Of a stretch of 64,000 bases of DNA, positions 8,014 through 16,897 are shown piece by piece (position 1 is the first letter of the stretch; each line of letters starts with the position of its first letter). The translations under genes were made by a program, and so were the position numbers. The DNA comes from Vibrio chagasii (lineage in GTDB: Bacteria; Pseudomonadota; Gammaproteobacteria; Enterobacterales; Vibrionaceae), in contig NZ_MSCI01000002.1 in NCBI RefSeq assembly GCF_002954585.1, positions 722,089-786,088 on the forward strand, read 5' to 3'. The notes below the pieces were generated by a model, which was not told the DNA's origin, searched no databases, and saw only the letters and a list, made by a program, of their open reading frames with translations.

Positions 8014-9180
8014 TTAGCACTCTTGATCTTCGTTACCGCCAGCAGCCGTAAACCAAGCTGTTAGGTGAGTTTTAAGATCTTTCAACTCGTCAGGGCCGAT
8101 CAAAGCAAGGCCAAGATCTTCTGCGCGTGTGATGTCGTTATGGCGTAGCGGGCGGAAGCTCACTAGCATAGCGCGGGCTTGTAGGCCACCTAATAGGTCT
8201 CTTAGTGATTCCAGTTTGTACAAGGTGTCATCACCATCATCACGCATGCCTTTCGTCTTACATTCGATTATGTGCAGTTTATTGTTCACCACAGATGCCA
8301 CATCTAGCTCATTTCGAACTTCACGTTCGCCTAGTTGGCGGTATACCTGAACATTCAAAGAGCGATCTTGGATGGTCGGCATGTCATCTTGGATCTGCTT
8401 TACCGTGCTATGAACGAGAGTTTCAAGCCACTCGCCGTTCGAGAAGCGTCGAGCATCTTCACTGGCAAAGGTTAGTGTGCCATTCTCATAAGTCGCAATT
8501 TTCGCTTCTACTAAATCGCTTAAAAGCATATTCAGTTCGCGATAGCCCTGTTGCTTCTCTGATAACTCAACATCCAGCTTCTGCTCTTTGCGACAAGTGG
8601 TTGCAAGGTAGTTAAGTGTCGCAAGACCAGGACCTAATTCAAGTGCGTTACTTGCCCAACGTTCACCTAGCTCGTATAGCTTCTGATCGAGTTGTGGAGG
8701 TAGCTGTACATCACTGAATTCGCCACGAGCGCCAAATACGGTTAGGTAGTCATCGATAGTGATACGGTCTTGAACTTGCGCGTCTTCTTTTCCGTTCGGG
8801 TAAAGCCAGCACAGTTTGTCACTATTTGGTTCTACAACGAAGATAGGCCAGTGGTAAGTTCGGAACACTTCGTAAACGGAGAGTAGACGGTGACGCAGAC
8901 CACAACTAGCGTTGAGTTTCACTTCTTGACCGCGAGCTTTTAAATCTTCGGCAAGGTTTTGAATGGATTCTTTAATCACTGACGTGTTTACGATGGTCGG
9001 AATTTCAAAGAACTCGCTCGTAATATCACGTTTTTGCAAAACGCTGTCTAAGCGCTGATACATATCGACTTGATTCTTATCGCCGATGAACACGATGTGC
9101 GTGCTGATCGTTCGGTTATCAAGCAGTGGGGTAAGCAAGCGAATGGGGTCTTGATCGATAATGCCAACATGAACAGCCAT
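8014..9180 (-). CDS. CARF-domain nuclease of the DUF1887 / VC1899 / Card1-Can2 family
   Basis: This 388-residue protein matches V. cholerae VC1899 (structure 1XMX). The N-terminal CARF (Rossmann-like) domain covers about 1-150, a winged-helix-like middle about 155-250, and a restriction-endonuclease-like domain about 250-375. Nuclease residues are visible: GEWLE (E253), NELD (E291, D293) and IECKTK (E306, K308), a D-x12-E-x-K pattern. Family members Card1 and Can2 are nucleases switched on by cyclic tetra-adenylate made by type III CRISPR systems. No CRISPR array or cas gene is seen here. The CARF loop reads NASCGLRHR (residues 90-98), where CRISPR-linked relatives, as I recall, usually have N-x-T-G-G-T-K. 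AAGGAA precedes the ATG. A terminator at 9270-9308 separates it from the chemoreceptor, so it is probably transcribed alone. The true ligand and substrate are unknown. Confidence 0.85.
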   Translation of the reverse strand: MAVHVGIIDQDPIRLLTPLLDNRTISTHIVFIGDKNQVDMYQRLDSVLQKRDITSEFFEIPTIVNTSVIKESIQNLAEDLKARGQEVKLNASCGLRHRLLSVYEVFRTYHWPIFVVEPNSDKLCWLYPNGKEDAQVQDRITIDDYLTVFGARGEFSDVQLPPQLDQKLYELGERWASNALELGPGLATLNYLATTCRKEQKLDVELSEKQQGYRELNMLLSDLVEAKIATYENGTLTFASEDARRFSNGEWLETLVHSTVKQIQDDMPTIQDRSLNVQVYRQLGEREVRNELDVASVVNNKLHIIECKTKGMRDDGDDTLYKLESLRDLLGGLQARAMLVSFRPLRHNDITRAEDLGLALIGPDELKDLKTHLTAWFTAAGGNEDQEC

Positions 9181-9269
9181 ATAAATTCCTTAATAGCGGC
9201 TCGCTCATAAAGGTGAAAGAAAACGGGAAACAGCAAGCCTTAATAACCATATAATGACAAAGCTCATAA

Positions 9270-9308
9270 AAAACAAGGGCAACTCTTGATTAAAGTTGCC
9301 CTTGTTCA
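9270..9308 (-). terminator. Rho-independent terminator of the chemoreceptor gene
   Basis: AACAAGGGCAACT (9272-9284) and AGTTGCCCTTGTT (9294-9306) form a long stem; on the minus strand it is followed by TTTTTTATG. Confidence 0.85.
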
Positions 9309-9375
9309 AATAGTTACCACTATTGGGTAAGAAGTCCCAACAATCTCACTTAATATCTATGGTTTCATCATTTAT

Positions 9376-11367
9376 CTATAGCTTAAATTGATGAACTAAA
9401 TCTCCTTGTTGATTCGCAAGAATCGTTAGGTTTTGGCTCGCCTCAGCGATCGATGACATTGCTTGATAACTTGCATCGGCAATGTGGTTGATGTCTTCAA
9501 TATTACGCGCAATATCGCCAGACGTTTTACTCTGTTCAGCTGCTGCTTGAGAGATATGAGTACTCATATGGCTGATTTCTAGAATCAAGGCTTGAATCTC
9601 TTCCATTGCACTGTTGGCATTCGATGCTTGTTGTACCGACATATCCATGTCACTCATACAGCTTTCGATAACGTTACTTGCTGTTTTCGAACTGGACTGT
9701 AGGTTGCTGATCATAGTTTCGATTTCAGCTGTAGATTGCGTTGTTTTCTGTGCCAACACACGAACTTCATCGGCAACGACCGCAAAACCACGACCTTGCT
9801 CACCAGCACGCGCCGCTTCAATCGCAGCATTCAGTGCGAGTAGGTTGGTCTGTTCTGCAATGCCGCGAATTACGTCCAGGATTGAGCCAATCTGGCTACT
9901 CATCTGTTGCAGTTCACCCACAGCACTAACTGATTCGGTTAAGCGAGTTTCCAGTTGGTTGATGGTGCTGATGTTGGTGTTCATGATCTGACGACCCGAT
10001 TCAGAAGCGGTTTCAACTTGCTGAACCATAGTCAAAGAGCTTTGTGCGCTATTTGCCACTTCCTGTACAGAGTGAGACATCTCTGTCATTGCCGTCGCTA
10101 CTGTCGCAGTTTGTTCACGCTGGCTGTTAAGTTGAGCCTGAGTTTCTGAAGAGGTCTTCTGGTTAACGCTTGCTGTTTTGGTTAGGTCATCTGACGCATC
10201 GTTAAGCTTCACAAGTATATTGTGCAGATTATCGGCTAAGGTGTTGATGTGACCACTTACACGGCTGAATTCGTTGTTGTAACGAATATCGATGCGCTGT
10301 GTCATGTTGCCTTCTGTTAGGCCTTCCAGTGTCTTAAGGATACGGGTTAGTGGTTCTCTTACACTGTGAGCAATGTGGTAGCCAATCGCTGCCGCAAATA
10401 GTGTTACAACCACACCGATTGCAATAGCATTGAATAGGCCTTTGTCGTATATGCTGCTCGCGTCTGCCAATGAAGAGTTAAGTTGTTCTTCGGCTGTTAC
10501 GTTGAATGAGTCTAACACTGCCATCGCTTGGTCTACTTCAACCGCTAGATTAGCGATGTTTACATAAAGTGCTTGCTTCGCTTGAAGGTAGTTGTTGTGC
10601 TTATCAAGAACACCGCCTTTTTGGCCTACGTCTTTAGTGAACTTCTGAACTGATTCATCGAATACATTCTTAAGAGCAGGTAGCTGTGTTGCTAAACCGC
10701 GGTAGGCGTAGTTTAGGTGAGTAACAGCTTTCTTGTTTTGGTTAACGGCTTTTTGTACGAATGCCACATCAGAGCTCGCAAGTGCGTCTGATGTGATTAC
10801 TTCTGCGTCTTGTAGTTTGATGAAGTAGCTTTTCGCCATTACTTTCACAGAGATACTTTTCTGATCGGCTACGTACTCTTTCATGCCAACGGTCAACTCA
10901 GAGTGTAGGCGTTGGAAATCGCGTGATGCTTTTTGTACTTGCTCTTGTGCTTCAAACATCGCGACGTAATTGTTCATCGCTTCATCTGCTTCAGTAAAGT
11001 AGCGCTCTTCCATAGCTCTTAGCTGAGTAATGCGTTCGATGAGTGAGGTGTTGTCTTGGCTTGCTGCTTCTAGATTGCCAAGAACTTCTGAAAAAGCGTT
11101 TTGTGATGCAGCAAATTCTGTGCGCATTGCAGACATGCGTTCAGCATTTTGTGTGGTTAAGAAATCTTTGAATGACTTATCAGCAGAAAGCAATTGGACA
11201 CTTGTTTGATTGGAAAGCGCAACAAGCGGTAATGAGGTTTCTGAAACACTCTCAAAATTGCTGTGTATCTGATTCATGCTGTTCATCATGATGGTTATCG
11301 TGACTGCGAACATGATGATGATCAGTGCGAAACCAGCGTACATACGCTTGATCACAGATCCCTTCAT
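9376..11367 (-). CDS. Methyl-accepting chemotaxis protein
   Basis: An inner-membrane chemoreceptor (663 residues). A first membrane segment (about 8-29) leads to a long, mostly helical periplasmic domain (30-310, no PAS/Cache motif visible), a second segment (about 313-335, [17 protein letters not shown]), a HAMP linker (336-390), and the signalling domain. Its hairpin tip carries [20 protein letters not shown] and [15 protein letters not shown], the CheA/CheW contact region conserved in all MCPs. The C-terminus lacks the NWETF-type tether for CheR/CheB. The ligand is unknown. In V. cholerae an MCP also adjoins the VC1899 homologue, so the pairing appears old (from memory). Confidence 0.93.
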   Translation of the reverse strand: MKGSVIKRMYAGFALIIIMFAVTITIMMNSMNQIHSNFESVSETSLPLVALSNQTSVQLLSADKSFKDFLTTQNAERMSAMRTEFAASQNAFSEVLGNLEAASQDNTSLIERITQLRAMEERYFTEADEAMNNYVAMFEAQEQVQKASRDFQRLHSELTVGMKEYVADQKSISVKVMAKSYFIKLQDAEVITSDALASSDVAFVQKAVNQNKKAVTHLNYAYRGLATQLPALKNVFDESVQKFTKDVGQKGGVLDKHNNYLQAKQALYVNIANLAVEVDQAMAVLDSFNVTAEEQLNSSLADASSIYDKGLFNAIAIGVVVTLFAAAIGYHIAHSVREPLTRILKTLEGLTEGNMTQRIDIRYNNEFSRVSGHINTLADNLHNILVKLNDASDDLTKTASVNQKTSSETQAQLNSQREQTATVATAMTEMSHSVQEVANSAQSSLTMVQQVETASESGRQIMNTNISTINQLETRLTESVSAVGELQQMSSQIGSILDVIRGIAEQTNLLALNAAIEAARAGEQGRGFAVVADEVRVLAQKTTQSTAEIETMISNLQSSSKTASNVIESCMSDMDMSVQQASNANSAMEEIQALILEISHMSTHISQAAAEQSKTSGDIARNIEDINHIADASYQAMSSIAEASQNLTILANQQGDLVHQFKL

Positions 11368-11643
11368 GGCTTTCTCCCTAAATAAAATGCAGACCTAATG
11401 TCAGGTCAAAGTAAAACTAACAAAATAGTCAGCATTCTATTGAGCTCCTCTTACGCATTTTATGACGCACACGTCAAAAATAGCGCTCAGTTATAATCAA
11501 CATGCCATTCTTGAGAGCTAAGACCAGTTTTCTTTGATTTGAACGGTGTTTTTTATTAAGCTTTACAGCAGGTTTATTGTGGTTTGATGCGGCATAGCGC
11601 ATACTCAAAACACTAAAAAGTAAATGTTTTATCGGAGAAAAAC

Positions 11644-11994
11644 ATGGCTGAAGAAACCATCTTTAGTAAGATCATTAATAAAGAAATTCCAGCAGATCTG
11701 CTATACCAAGACGATTTAGTGACAGCGTTCCGTGACATCAATCCACGCGCTCCTAGTCACATCCTTATCATCCCTAATAAGCTGATTCCAACAACCAACG
11801 ATGTTGAAGTGGAAGATGAAGCAATGATGGGGCGCATGTTTACTGTTGCTCGTAAGCTAGCAAAAGAAGAGGGCATCGCGGAAGGTGGCTACCGTCTTAT
11901 CGTGAACTGTAACTCTCATGGTGGCCAAGAGGTTTACCACATCCACATGCACTTAGTTGGTGGCCGTCCGCTTGGCCCTTTACTTATGAGCTAA
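11644..11994 (+). CDS. hinT: HinT, purine nucleoside phosphoramidase (HIT family)
   Basis: A small cytoplasmic hydrolase (116 residues) that cleaves AMP-lysine and similar phosphoramidates. The histidine triad HIHMH (H99, H101, H103) near the C-terminus is complete, and the usual opening [13 protein letters not shown] is present. ATCGGAG lies just before the ATG. It opens the hinT-(COG3014)-ycfL-lpoB-thiK-ycfP-ndh block shared in order with E. coli, but a 270-bp gap follows it, so it is likely its own transcript. Confidence 0.95.
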   Translation: MAEETIFSKIINKEIPADLLYQDDLVTAFRDINPRAPSHILIIPNKLIPTTNDVEVEDEAMMGRMFTVARKLAKEEGIAEGGYRLIVNCNSHGGQEVYHIHMHLVGGRPLGPLLMS

Positions 11995-12021
11995 TCAAAT
12001 ACGTTAATGAGTTAATTAACA

Positions 12022-12051
12022 CAAACAACAAGTTGGAAAATTTGTTGTTTG
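12022..12051 (+). terminator. AT-rich hairpin after hinT (weak terminator candidate)
   Basis: CAAACAACAA (12022-12031) pairs perfectly with TTGTTGTTTG (12042-12051). No T run follows, so it may be an mRNA 3' end stabiliser rather than a terminator. A second hairpin, AAGCAAGT-ATTT-ACTTGCTT, lies at 12114-12133. Confidence 0.4.
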
Positions 12052-12264
12052 TATGCCAACTTTAATTGTTATCTGTTGTCTGAATATCGGCTTTGCTTAG
12101 CCAGAGCCCGATGAAGCAAGTATTTACTTGCTTGAGATCCTTTTTACAGCACGTTTCGTTTTGATAATGAAACTAGTAGCTGTTGAGCTTTCGAGTTGAT
12201 TTAACCACGAAAGGTCAGTAGACCCTAATAAAGTTGGCACTTTAAACATGCACGGAGACGATAA

Positions 12265-13656
12265 GTGAAGCAACAGTTTAGATACGCTTCCATTGCCCTA
12301 CTATCGGCGCTGACCGCGGGATGCGCGAGTATGTCTGCAGGTAATCTGTTCAGTCATTACAGCGCACAAAATAAAAGTATCTATCAAGCCGTTAAATCTG
12401 GAGATTATTCAGAGGCTCAACAAGAGTTACCAGATTACGCAGCAGGCGATATTCTCGATAATTTTGAGAGAGGCAGAATCAATCTGTTGGATCAAAAATA
12501 CCCAGAGAGTAAGTCTTCGTTTGAAGCGGCGGATCAGGCTGTTACGGAACAGCAGAGAAAAGCCGTCATCTCAATCTCAGCCAGTGCAACCAGTGTGGGT
12601 GCATTGGCTGTAAATGACAATATTACCGAGTATGTGCCGCCCGATTACGAGTTGGGCTTTCTTCATCTCTACCTCGGTTTGAATTATCTAAAGAAAAACG
12701 ATTTAGAAGGTGCGGTGATTGAAATGCGTCGCGCCAACCAAGTTCAAGAGCAAGCAAAGAAGCAGCGTGAGGCAGAGCTAGAAAGAGCAGCCAGCGACGC
12801 GAAGAAGCAGGGGCTATCTGCCAATGTTGGCAGTATTCTAGCGAATTACCCAGATGCGGGTAAAAAGCTGCAATCAGTGCAGAACGCTTATCTGATGTTT
12901 TTATCGGGTCTGCTGTATGAGGCTTCAAACGATTTAAACAGTGCTTACGTTGATTATCGACGTGCATTAGCTGTGATGCCTGATAACCAAGAGATTATCG
13001 ATAGAACCATGGCAACGGCTGCACGTTTGGGCATGCGACAAGATTTAGCGACACTTGAGAAGCGTTACAAGCAGTCATCTAAGCTAAGTAGCGGGCAAGG
13101 GCGCGTGATTGTTCTTCAAGAGCAGAGTGCTGTTCAAGCAATGGACAGTTGGCGATTGGATTTACCTGTTTATGACAGTCGCGATCAGGGAGCAATATAC
13201 TCTCTTGCGCTGCCATATTACCCAAGTCAGAACGTAGAACGTTTTTCCCCGTTACGAATCAGTGGGCAGCCGCTGCAAGAGCATTTGATTACCGACGTAA
13301 ACGCTATGGCTCAGAACGATCTATCTGAGCGTATGACGAGCATTGTTATTCGCCAAGCACTGCGTGTGGTCGCAAAAGACCGTATTCGTAAAGAGGCAAC
13401 CAAGGGTGATGACGTTGGCAACATTTTGTTCAATGTGTGGAACACGCTGACAGAGCAACCAGACACTCGCAGTTGGCAATCATTACCAGCTGAGATTAAG
13501 AGCAGTACGTTTGTAGCAAACAGCGGCCAATATACCTTGGAAGCGGGTGCTAAAACCTACGATTTTGATATTCGAGAAGGGCAGACCACTTTGGTATGGA
13601 TTTCTCGACAAGGAAACAACGCAACAATGTGGCATAAACAGCTAGGGAGGCTGTAA
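12265..13656 (+). CDS. COG3014-type lipoprotein with TPR-like repeats
   Basis: A 463-residue lipoprotein. The signal peptide ends in the lipobox LTAGC (Cys20), and the residues after it do not include Asp at +2, so the outer membrane is the likely site. Helical repeats resembling TPRs are seen around residues 35-75 (SGDYSEAQQEL, FERGRINLLDQKYPE), 125-150 (LGLNYLKKNDLEGAVIEM) and 210-240 (LYEASNDLNSAYVDYRRAL). Exact function is unknown. The start is GTG 12265 with GGAGA upstream. Its stop overlaps the ycfL ATG (TAATG), so the two are translationally coupled. The link to ycfL and lpoB suggests a cell-wall or envelope role; that is inference. Confidence 0.8.
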   Translation: MKQQFRYASIALLSALTAGCASMSAGNLFSHYSAQNKSIYQAVKSGDYSEAQQELPDYAAGDILDNFERGRINLLDQKYPESKSSFEAADQAVTEQQRKAVISISASATSVGALAVNDNITEYVPPDYELGFLHLYLGLNYLKKNDLEGAVIEMRRANQVQEQAKKQREAELERAASDAKKQGLSANVGSILANYPDAGKKLQSVQNAYLMFLSGLLYEASNDLNSAYVDYRRALAVMPDNQEIIDRTMATAARLGMRQDLATLEKRYKQSSKLSSGQGRVIVLQEQSAVQAMDSWRLDLPVYDSRDQGAIYSLALPYYPSQNVERFSPLRISGQPLQEHLITDVNAMAQNDLSERMTSIVIRQALRVVAKDRIRKEATKGDDVGNILFNVWNTLTEQPDTRSWQSLPAEIKSSTFVANSGQYTLEAGAKTYDFDIREGQTTLVWISRQGNNATMWHKQLGRL

Positions 13657-14039
13657 TGAAAAAGTGGTTAGTGAGCTTAGCAGCGGTTATGGCTCTGGCT
13701 GGTTGTGCTGATAATACAGCTGGCGTAAGGGTTGATAGTCTGACTCAGAACGTATTCTTTGGCGACAATGTATTGGGCAGCCGTTTACAAGTTGAAGATA
13801 TTCGTACCGATCAGATTGATGGTCACACTCGAGGTATTGTCCGCTTAAACAGTAACTATAAAGGTGACCAACATATCCTTTATCGTTTCTATTGGTATGA
13901 CGATGCAGGGCTTGAGGTCAACTTGAAGCAAGGGCCTTGGAAGCAAGCGATTGTGCGTGGCTTTGAAAGCATTTCGTTGTCGGAAGTATCGGTAAACCCG
14001 AAAGCAACTCAGTTCCGAGTGCAGTTCCGAGAGCAGTAA
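13656..14039 (+). CDS. ycfL: YcfL, DUF1425 lipoprotein
   Basis: A 127-residue lipoprotein with signal peptide and lipobox LAGC (Cys17). The mature part is a small beta-rich domain (LQVEDIRTDQ, YRFYWYDDAGLEV, FRVQFREQ) typical of YcfL, which sits between hinT and lpoB in E. coli too. Its function is not established. The start overlaps the previous stop by one base, showing coupling to the COG3014 lipoprotein. A perfect inverted repeat at 14061-14084 lies between it and lpoB. Confidence 0.85.
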   Translation: MKKWLVSLAAVMALAGCADNTAGVRVDSLTQNVFFGDNVLGSRLQVEDIRTDQIDGHTRGIVRLNSNYKGDQHILYRFYWYDDAGLEVNLKQGPWKQAIVRGFESISLSEVSVNPKATQFRVQFREQ

Positions 14040-14060
14040 CAATAGATTGAGTTATAACCG

Positions 14061-14084
14061 GTGCTAGTCAACGTGGACTAGCAC
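14061..14084 (+). repeat. Inverted repeat (hairpin) between ycfL and lpoB
   Basis: GTGCTAGTC (14061-14069) and GACTAGCAC (14076-14084) form a 9-bp stem without a T tail. It may act as a processing or partial-termination hairpin that sets the ratio of upstream to downstream genes; this is inference. Confidence 0.4.
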
Positions 14085-14164
14085 TTAAGAAAGCGAATTG
14101 ATTCGCACAGATCAAAATTTAAGAGTGTGGGTAACCCCACTCAATGATAAGTTGAGGAAACATC

Positions 14165-14755
14165 ATGAAAAAGAGTGTCATTGCGCTACTAGGCTTAGCG
14201 GTTATTTTAGGCGGTTGTTCGAACAAGGTAAGCTACGGTGATGCACAAGCAGTAGAAACCACAACAATCGATTTCGGTTCAACTGACCTTCAAACTATTG
14301 CTGGTGAGATGGTTGATAGCATGATGGCTTCTGGTTCAGTGTCTTACATTACTCGTGATCAGCGCCCAATCGTGTTCGTAGAGCGAATCAAGAACAAAAC
14401 AAGTGAGCACATCGATACTGAGTCAATCACTGACACTATCAGTACTAAAATGCTGAACTCTGGTAAGTTCCGTTTCGTTGACATGGACCGTGTAGAGTCT
14501 GTTCGTGACCAACTAAACTTCCAAAACAACGATGAGCTAGTGAACCAAAGCTCTGCGATTCAGTTCGGTAAGATGGTTGGTGCTCAGTACATGCTTTACG
14601 GCAACCTATCAAGCATCGTTAAGAAAGCAGGCAGCGACGAAGATGTGTACTACAAAATGACCATGCGTCTGATGGACCTTGAGTCTGGCTTGATCGAGTG
14701 GGCTGACGAGACTGAAATCCGTAAGCAGCAATCTAAGAGCCTACTAGGTCTTTAA
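14165..14755 (+). CDS. lpoB: LpoB, outer-membrane lipoprotein activator of PBP1B
   Basis: A 196-residue lipoprotein with lipobox LGGC (Cys18). LpoB reaches from the outer membrane through the peptidoglycan and stimulates the bifunctional synthase PBP1B. The globular domain is of the CsgG/TolB-N type, with RPIVFVERIKNKTSEHIDT and FGKMVGAQYMLYGNLSSI. The linker between the lipid anchor and the domain is short (about 30 residues) compared with E. coli LpoB. A good GAGGAAA precedes the ATG. The synteny hinT-ycfL-lpoB-thiK supports the call. Its own terminator follows at 14845. Confidence 0.88.
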   Translation: MKKSVIALLGLAVILGGCSNKVSYGDAQAVETTTIDFGSTDLQTIAGEMVDSMMASGSVSYITRDQRPIVFVERIKNKTSEHIDTESITDTISTKMLNSGKFRFVDMDRVESVRDQLNFQNNDELVNQSSAIQFGKMVGAQYMLYGNLSSIVKKAGSDEDVYYKMTMRLMDLESGLIEWADETEIRKQQSKSLLGL

Positions 14756-14844
14756 TTTTGCTTCACTGCCAACTATGAACACTTACTATTGAAAGTGAAT
14801 AGATTGGTCACACGCCAATTCAGTACATGATGTGCTGATATTTG

Positions 14845-14874
14845 AAGACACTGGCTCTGGTCAGTGTCTTTTTT
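14845..14874 (+). terminator. Rho-independent terminator after lpoB
   Basis: AAGACACTG (14845-14853) pairs with CAGTGTCTT (14862-14870), then TTTT. Confidence 0.75.
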
Positions 14875-14908
14875 GTAGGGACACGAAGACGTTAATAGGG
14901 AATGAGCA

Positions 14909-15763
14909 ATGGCAATCTTTTCTTGGTCTGAGGCTAAGCTTCTTGATACCAGTTTGAGTTCGCTTGATGGCTATTTTTCGCAGCCGCCAGTGAAGGCTCA
15001 GACACTCACCGGTGGTCTGACTAACCGATGTTGGAAGCTGGTTTCTGCTGATGGTTCTGAATACGTGTGGCGTCCGATCACGCCGATTACCAACGCTTTT
15101 TTTATTTCCCGTCATGAAGAGTACCAAGTGTTGTCTGCCATCGAACGTCTCGGTATTGGGCCAAGCCCGATAGTAGTGAATGAACAGGGCTTATTGGTTG
15201 AATGGGTTGCTGGAGATACGCTTTATGAAGGTTTGGATATTGATGATCTTCTGAAAACGCTTATCTCTGTGCATCTGGTTAATACTGCACGGCTACCACT
15301 TAAACCGTTTAGCTTTACAGCGCGAGTGGATCATTATTGGCTTCAGCTTGATGCCGTTCATAAGACAGAAGTCTACAGCACCATTTATAAAGAGTGGCGC
15401 ACAACGCCAAGTATCCCGAGTGTTGAACTCTCCTTATGTCACTTTGATCTCGGCGGTTATAACCTGGTGAAGAATAGTGACGGTATTAAAATCATCGATT
15501 GGGAATATGCAGCAATTGCTGACCCTAGATTAGATCTAACCTTAACCATTTCAGTCGCAGATGCCTCGGTGCAAGAAACGGTTGAAAAGTACTGTCAACT
15601 GCGTGGTATTCACGACGTTCAGCCTTGGTTGGATGGTGTAGAAGCGTGGTTACCACGAAGTCGAATGATGGCAATGTTGTGGTATTTGCTCGCTCATCAA
15701 CTGTGGGGTGATGAAAGTTATCTGCGTGAAGCGGAGGCTCTCAGTCACACTTTCTGTAGCTAG
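14909..15763 (+). CDS. thiK: ThiK-like kinase of the choline/aminoglycoside phosphotransferase fold
   Basis: A 284-residue cytoplasmic kinase. It has a protein-kinase-like fold with a glycine loop (LTGGLTNRCWKL, near 33-44), the catalytic Brenner motif HFDLGGYN (near 178-185) and the metal-binding IIDWEYA (near 195-201). In E. coli the gene at this position phosphorylates thiamine for salvage; whether the Vibrio enzyme uses thiamine or another small alcohol is inferred from position only. ATG 14909 was chosen for fit to the family; the upstream sequence holds a weak AATGAG. In E. coli nagZ comes next, but here ycfP follows directly. Confidence 0.7.
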   Translation: MAIFSWSEAKLLDTSLSSLDGYFSQPPVKAQTLTGGLTNRCWKLVSADGSEYVWRPITPITNAFFISRHEEYQVLSAIERLGIGPSPIVVNEQGLLVEWVAGDTLYEGLDIDDLLKTLISVHLVNTARLPLKPFSFTARVDHYWLQLDAVHKTEVYSTIYKEWRTTPSIPSVELSLCHFDLGGYNLVKNSDGIKIIDWEYAAIADPRLDLTLTISVADASVQETVEKYCQLRGIHDVQPWLDGVEAWLPRSRMMAMLWYLLAHQLWGDESYLREAEALSHTFCS

Positions 15764-15871
15764 GATCACGTTTAGGAAGTGAAAAATATAATTTCGATGG
15801 TCTTCCCTTTAAAACCTTGTTTTTCGTGTTAGATTGATCAAAACGTACCAATATTCAATGAGGGAGGTACA

Positions 15872-16411
15872 ATGATTATCTATCTTCACGGCTTCGACTC
15901 AACAAGCCCGGGCAATCACGAAAAAATACTGCAGTTGCAATTCATTGATGATGACGTTCGTTTCATCAACTACAGTACTTTGCATCCAAAGCACGACATG
16001 CAGCACCTACTGAAAGAGGTGCACAAAGTGATAGAGCAATCAGACGACCCGCATCCAATTATCTGTGGTGTTGGTTTAGGTGGTTTTTGGTCTGAGCGTA
16101 TTGGCTTCTTGTGTGGTATCAAACAGGTTATTTTCAATCCAAATCTTCAACCTGAAAACAACATGGTAGGCCGAATTGATCGTCCTGAAGAGTACGAAGA
16201 TATTGCGACCAAGTGTGTGGAACAGTACCGCATGAAAAACAAAGGTCGTTGTCTTGTGGTACTTTCTCGCGAAGATGAAATTCACGACAATAGCAAGACA
16301 GCTGCTGCACTCGAAGATTACTACGATGTGATTTGGGATGAGAAAGAGAGCCATAAATTCAAAAAAATCTCTCAACACCTTCAAGCAATGAAAGCTTTCA
16401 AAGACGCTTAA
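15872..16411 (+). CDS. ycfP: YcfP, UPF0227 esterase-like protein
   Basis: A 179-residue alpha/beta-hydrolase-like protein, nearly collinear with E. coli YcfP ([46 protein letters not shown]). The nucleophile elbow reads GVGLGG, with Gly where hydrolases have Ser; the E. coli protein has the same, so it may not be a normal esterase. Function is unknown. GGGAGG lies before the ATG. It precedes ndh as in E. coli, but a terminator (16430-16462) and a 430-bp gap separate them. Confidence 0.88.
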   Translation: MIIYLHGFDSTSPGNHEKILQLQFIDDDVRFINYSTLHPKHDMQHLLKEVHKVIEQSDDPHPIICGVGLGGFWSERIGFLCGIKQVIFNPNLQPENNMVGRIDRPEEYEDIATKCVEQYRMKNKGRCLVVLSREDEIHDNSKTAAALEDYYDVIWDEKESHKFKKISQHLQAMKAFKDA

Positions 16412-16429
16412 TATACTAAGTATTTTATA

Positions 16430-16462
16430 AAAAGCGGCACTCAATGAGTGCCGCTTTTTTTT
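16430..16462 (+). terminator. Rho-independent terminator after ycfP
   Basis: AAAGCGGCACTC (16431-16442) and GAGTGCCGCTTT (16446-16457) with an AAT loop and a T tail. Confidence 0.9.
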
Positions 16463-16573
16463 ATTTTGAATGTAACGTTACTATTGATGATGCTATCGTA
16501 GCTGCTATGTTGATAAGTTTGCGCAAACGTTAACTATTTGGCGGCGAATCCTCATTGAGGGTAAGGATTTTAG

Positions 16574-16601
16574 TTGCGGTCATCGGTTTGCTATATATAA
16601 T
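16574..16601 (+). promoter_or_regulatory. Putative sigma-70 promoter of ndh
   Basis: TTGCGG (16574-16579), a 16-bp spacer and a perfect TATAAT (16596-16601). It is the best promoter in the 486-bp gene-free stretch 16412-16897 and lies just upstream of an FNR box. The remaining leader (about 290 bases) holds no reading frame I can support. Confidence 0.5.
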
Positions 16602-16617
16602 GTTCCAAAGCAAAATA

Positions 16618-16635
16618 TTTTGATAAATATCAAAA
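16618..16635 (+). promoter_or_regulatory. FNR box upstream of ndh
   Basis: TTGAT-AAAT-ATCAA at 16620-16633 matches the FNR consensus TTGAT-N4-ATCAA exactly, and one more T/A pair on each side extends the symmetry. It lies about 12-25 bases past the predicted transcription start, where a bound repressor would block RNA polymerase. FNR represses ndh in E. coli without oxygen. Confidence 0.8.
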
Positions 16636-16897
16636 AAAATTGAGAGCGAGTGATAAAACTTGCCCATTATTTGTGTACTGCCTCTAAGGTCGTCACCTTT
16701 TTATCCACGTGAGCAAGTCGACAAGCGGGTGTTTGTTGCTTGTAATCCCTCTAACTACTCGGTGAGCTGTCGTTATTCTTTTTCGCGGTTATCCAATATG
16801 TCACAGCCTTATGTCAAGGCCGGGTAGATACATAGAATTTATCGGTTGGAGTAATCGAGCCGAACCCTATTTATTCATTTTGTAGAGGATTGTCATT

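Noticed and set aside
8129-8615. Two plus-strand frames of 73 and 136 codons
   Set aside because: They lie wholly inside the CARF-nuclease gene on the other strand, have no ribosome site, and their codon use is poor.
12623-12967. Minus-strand frame of 114 codons
   Set aside because: It is the mirror of the COG3014 lipoprotein gene, whose lipobox, repeats and coupling to ycfL make it the real gene.
15872-16411. Missing nucleophile Ser in YcfP as a sign of a broken gene
   Set aside because: The E. coli protein also has GVGLGG at this place, so it is a family trait and not damage.
16076-16444. Minus-strand frame of 122 codons
   Set aside because: It overlaps ycfP and its terminator, and ycfP is strongly conserved in sequence.
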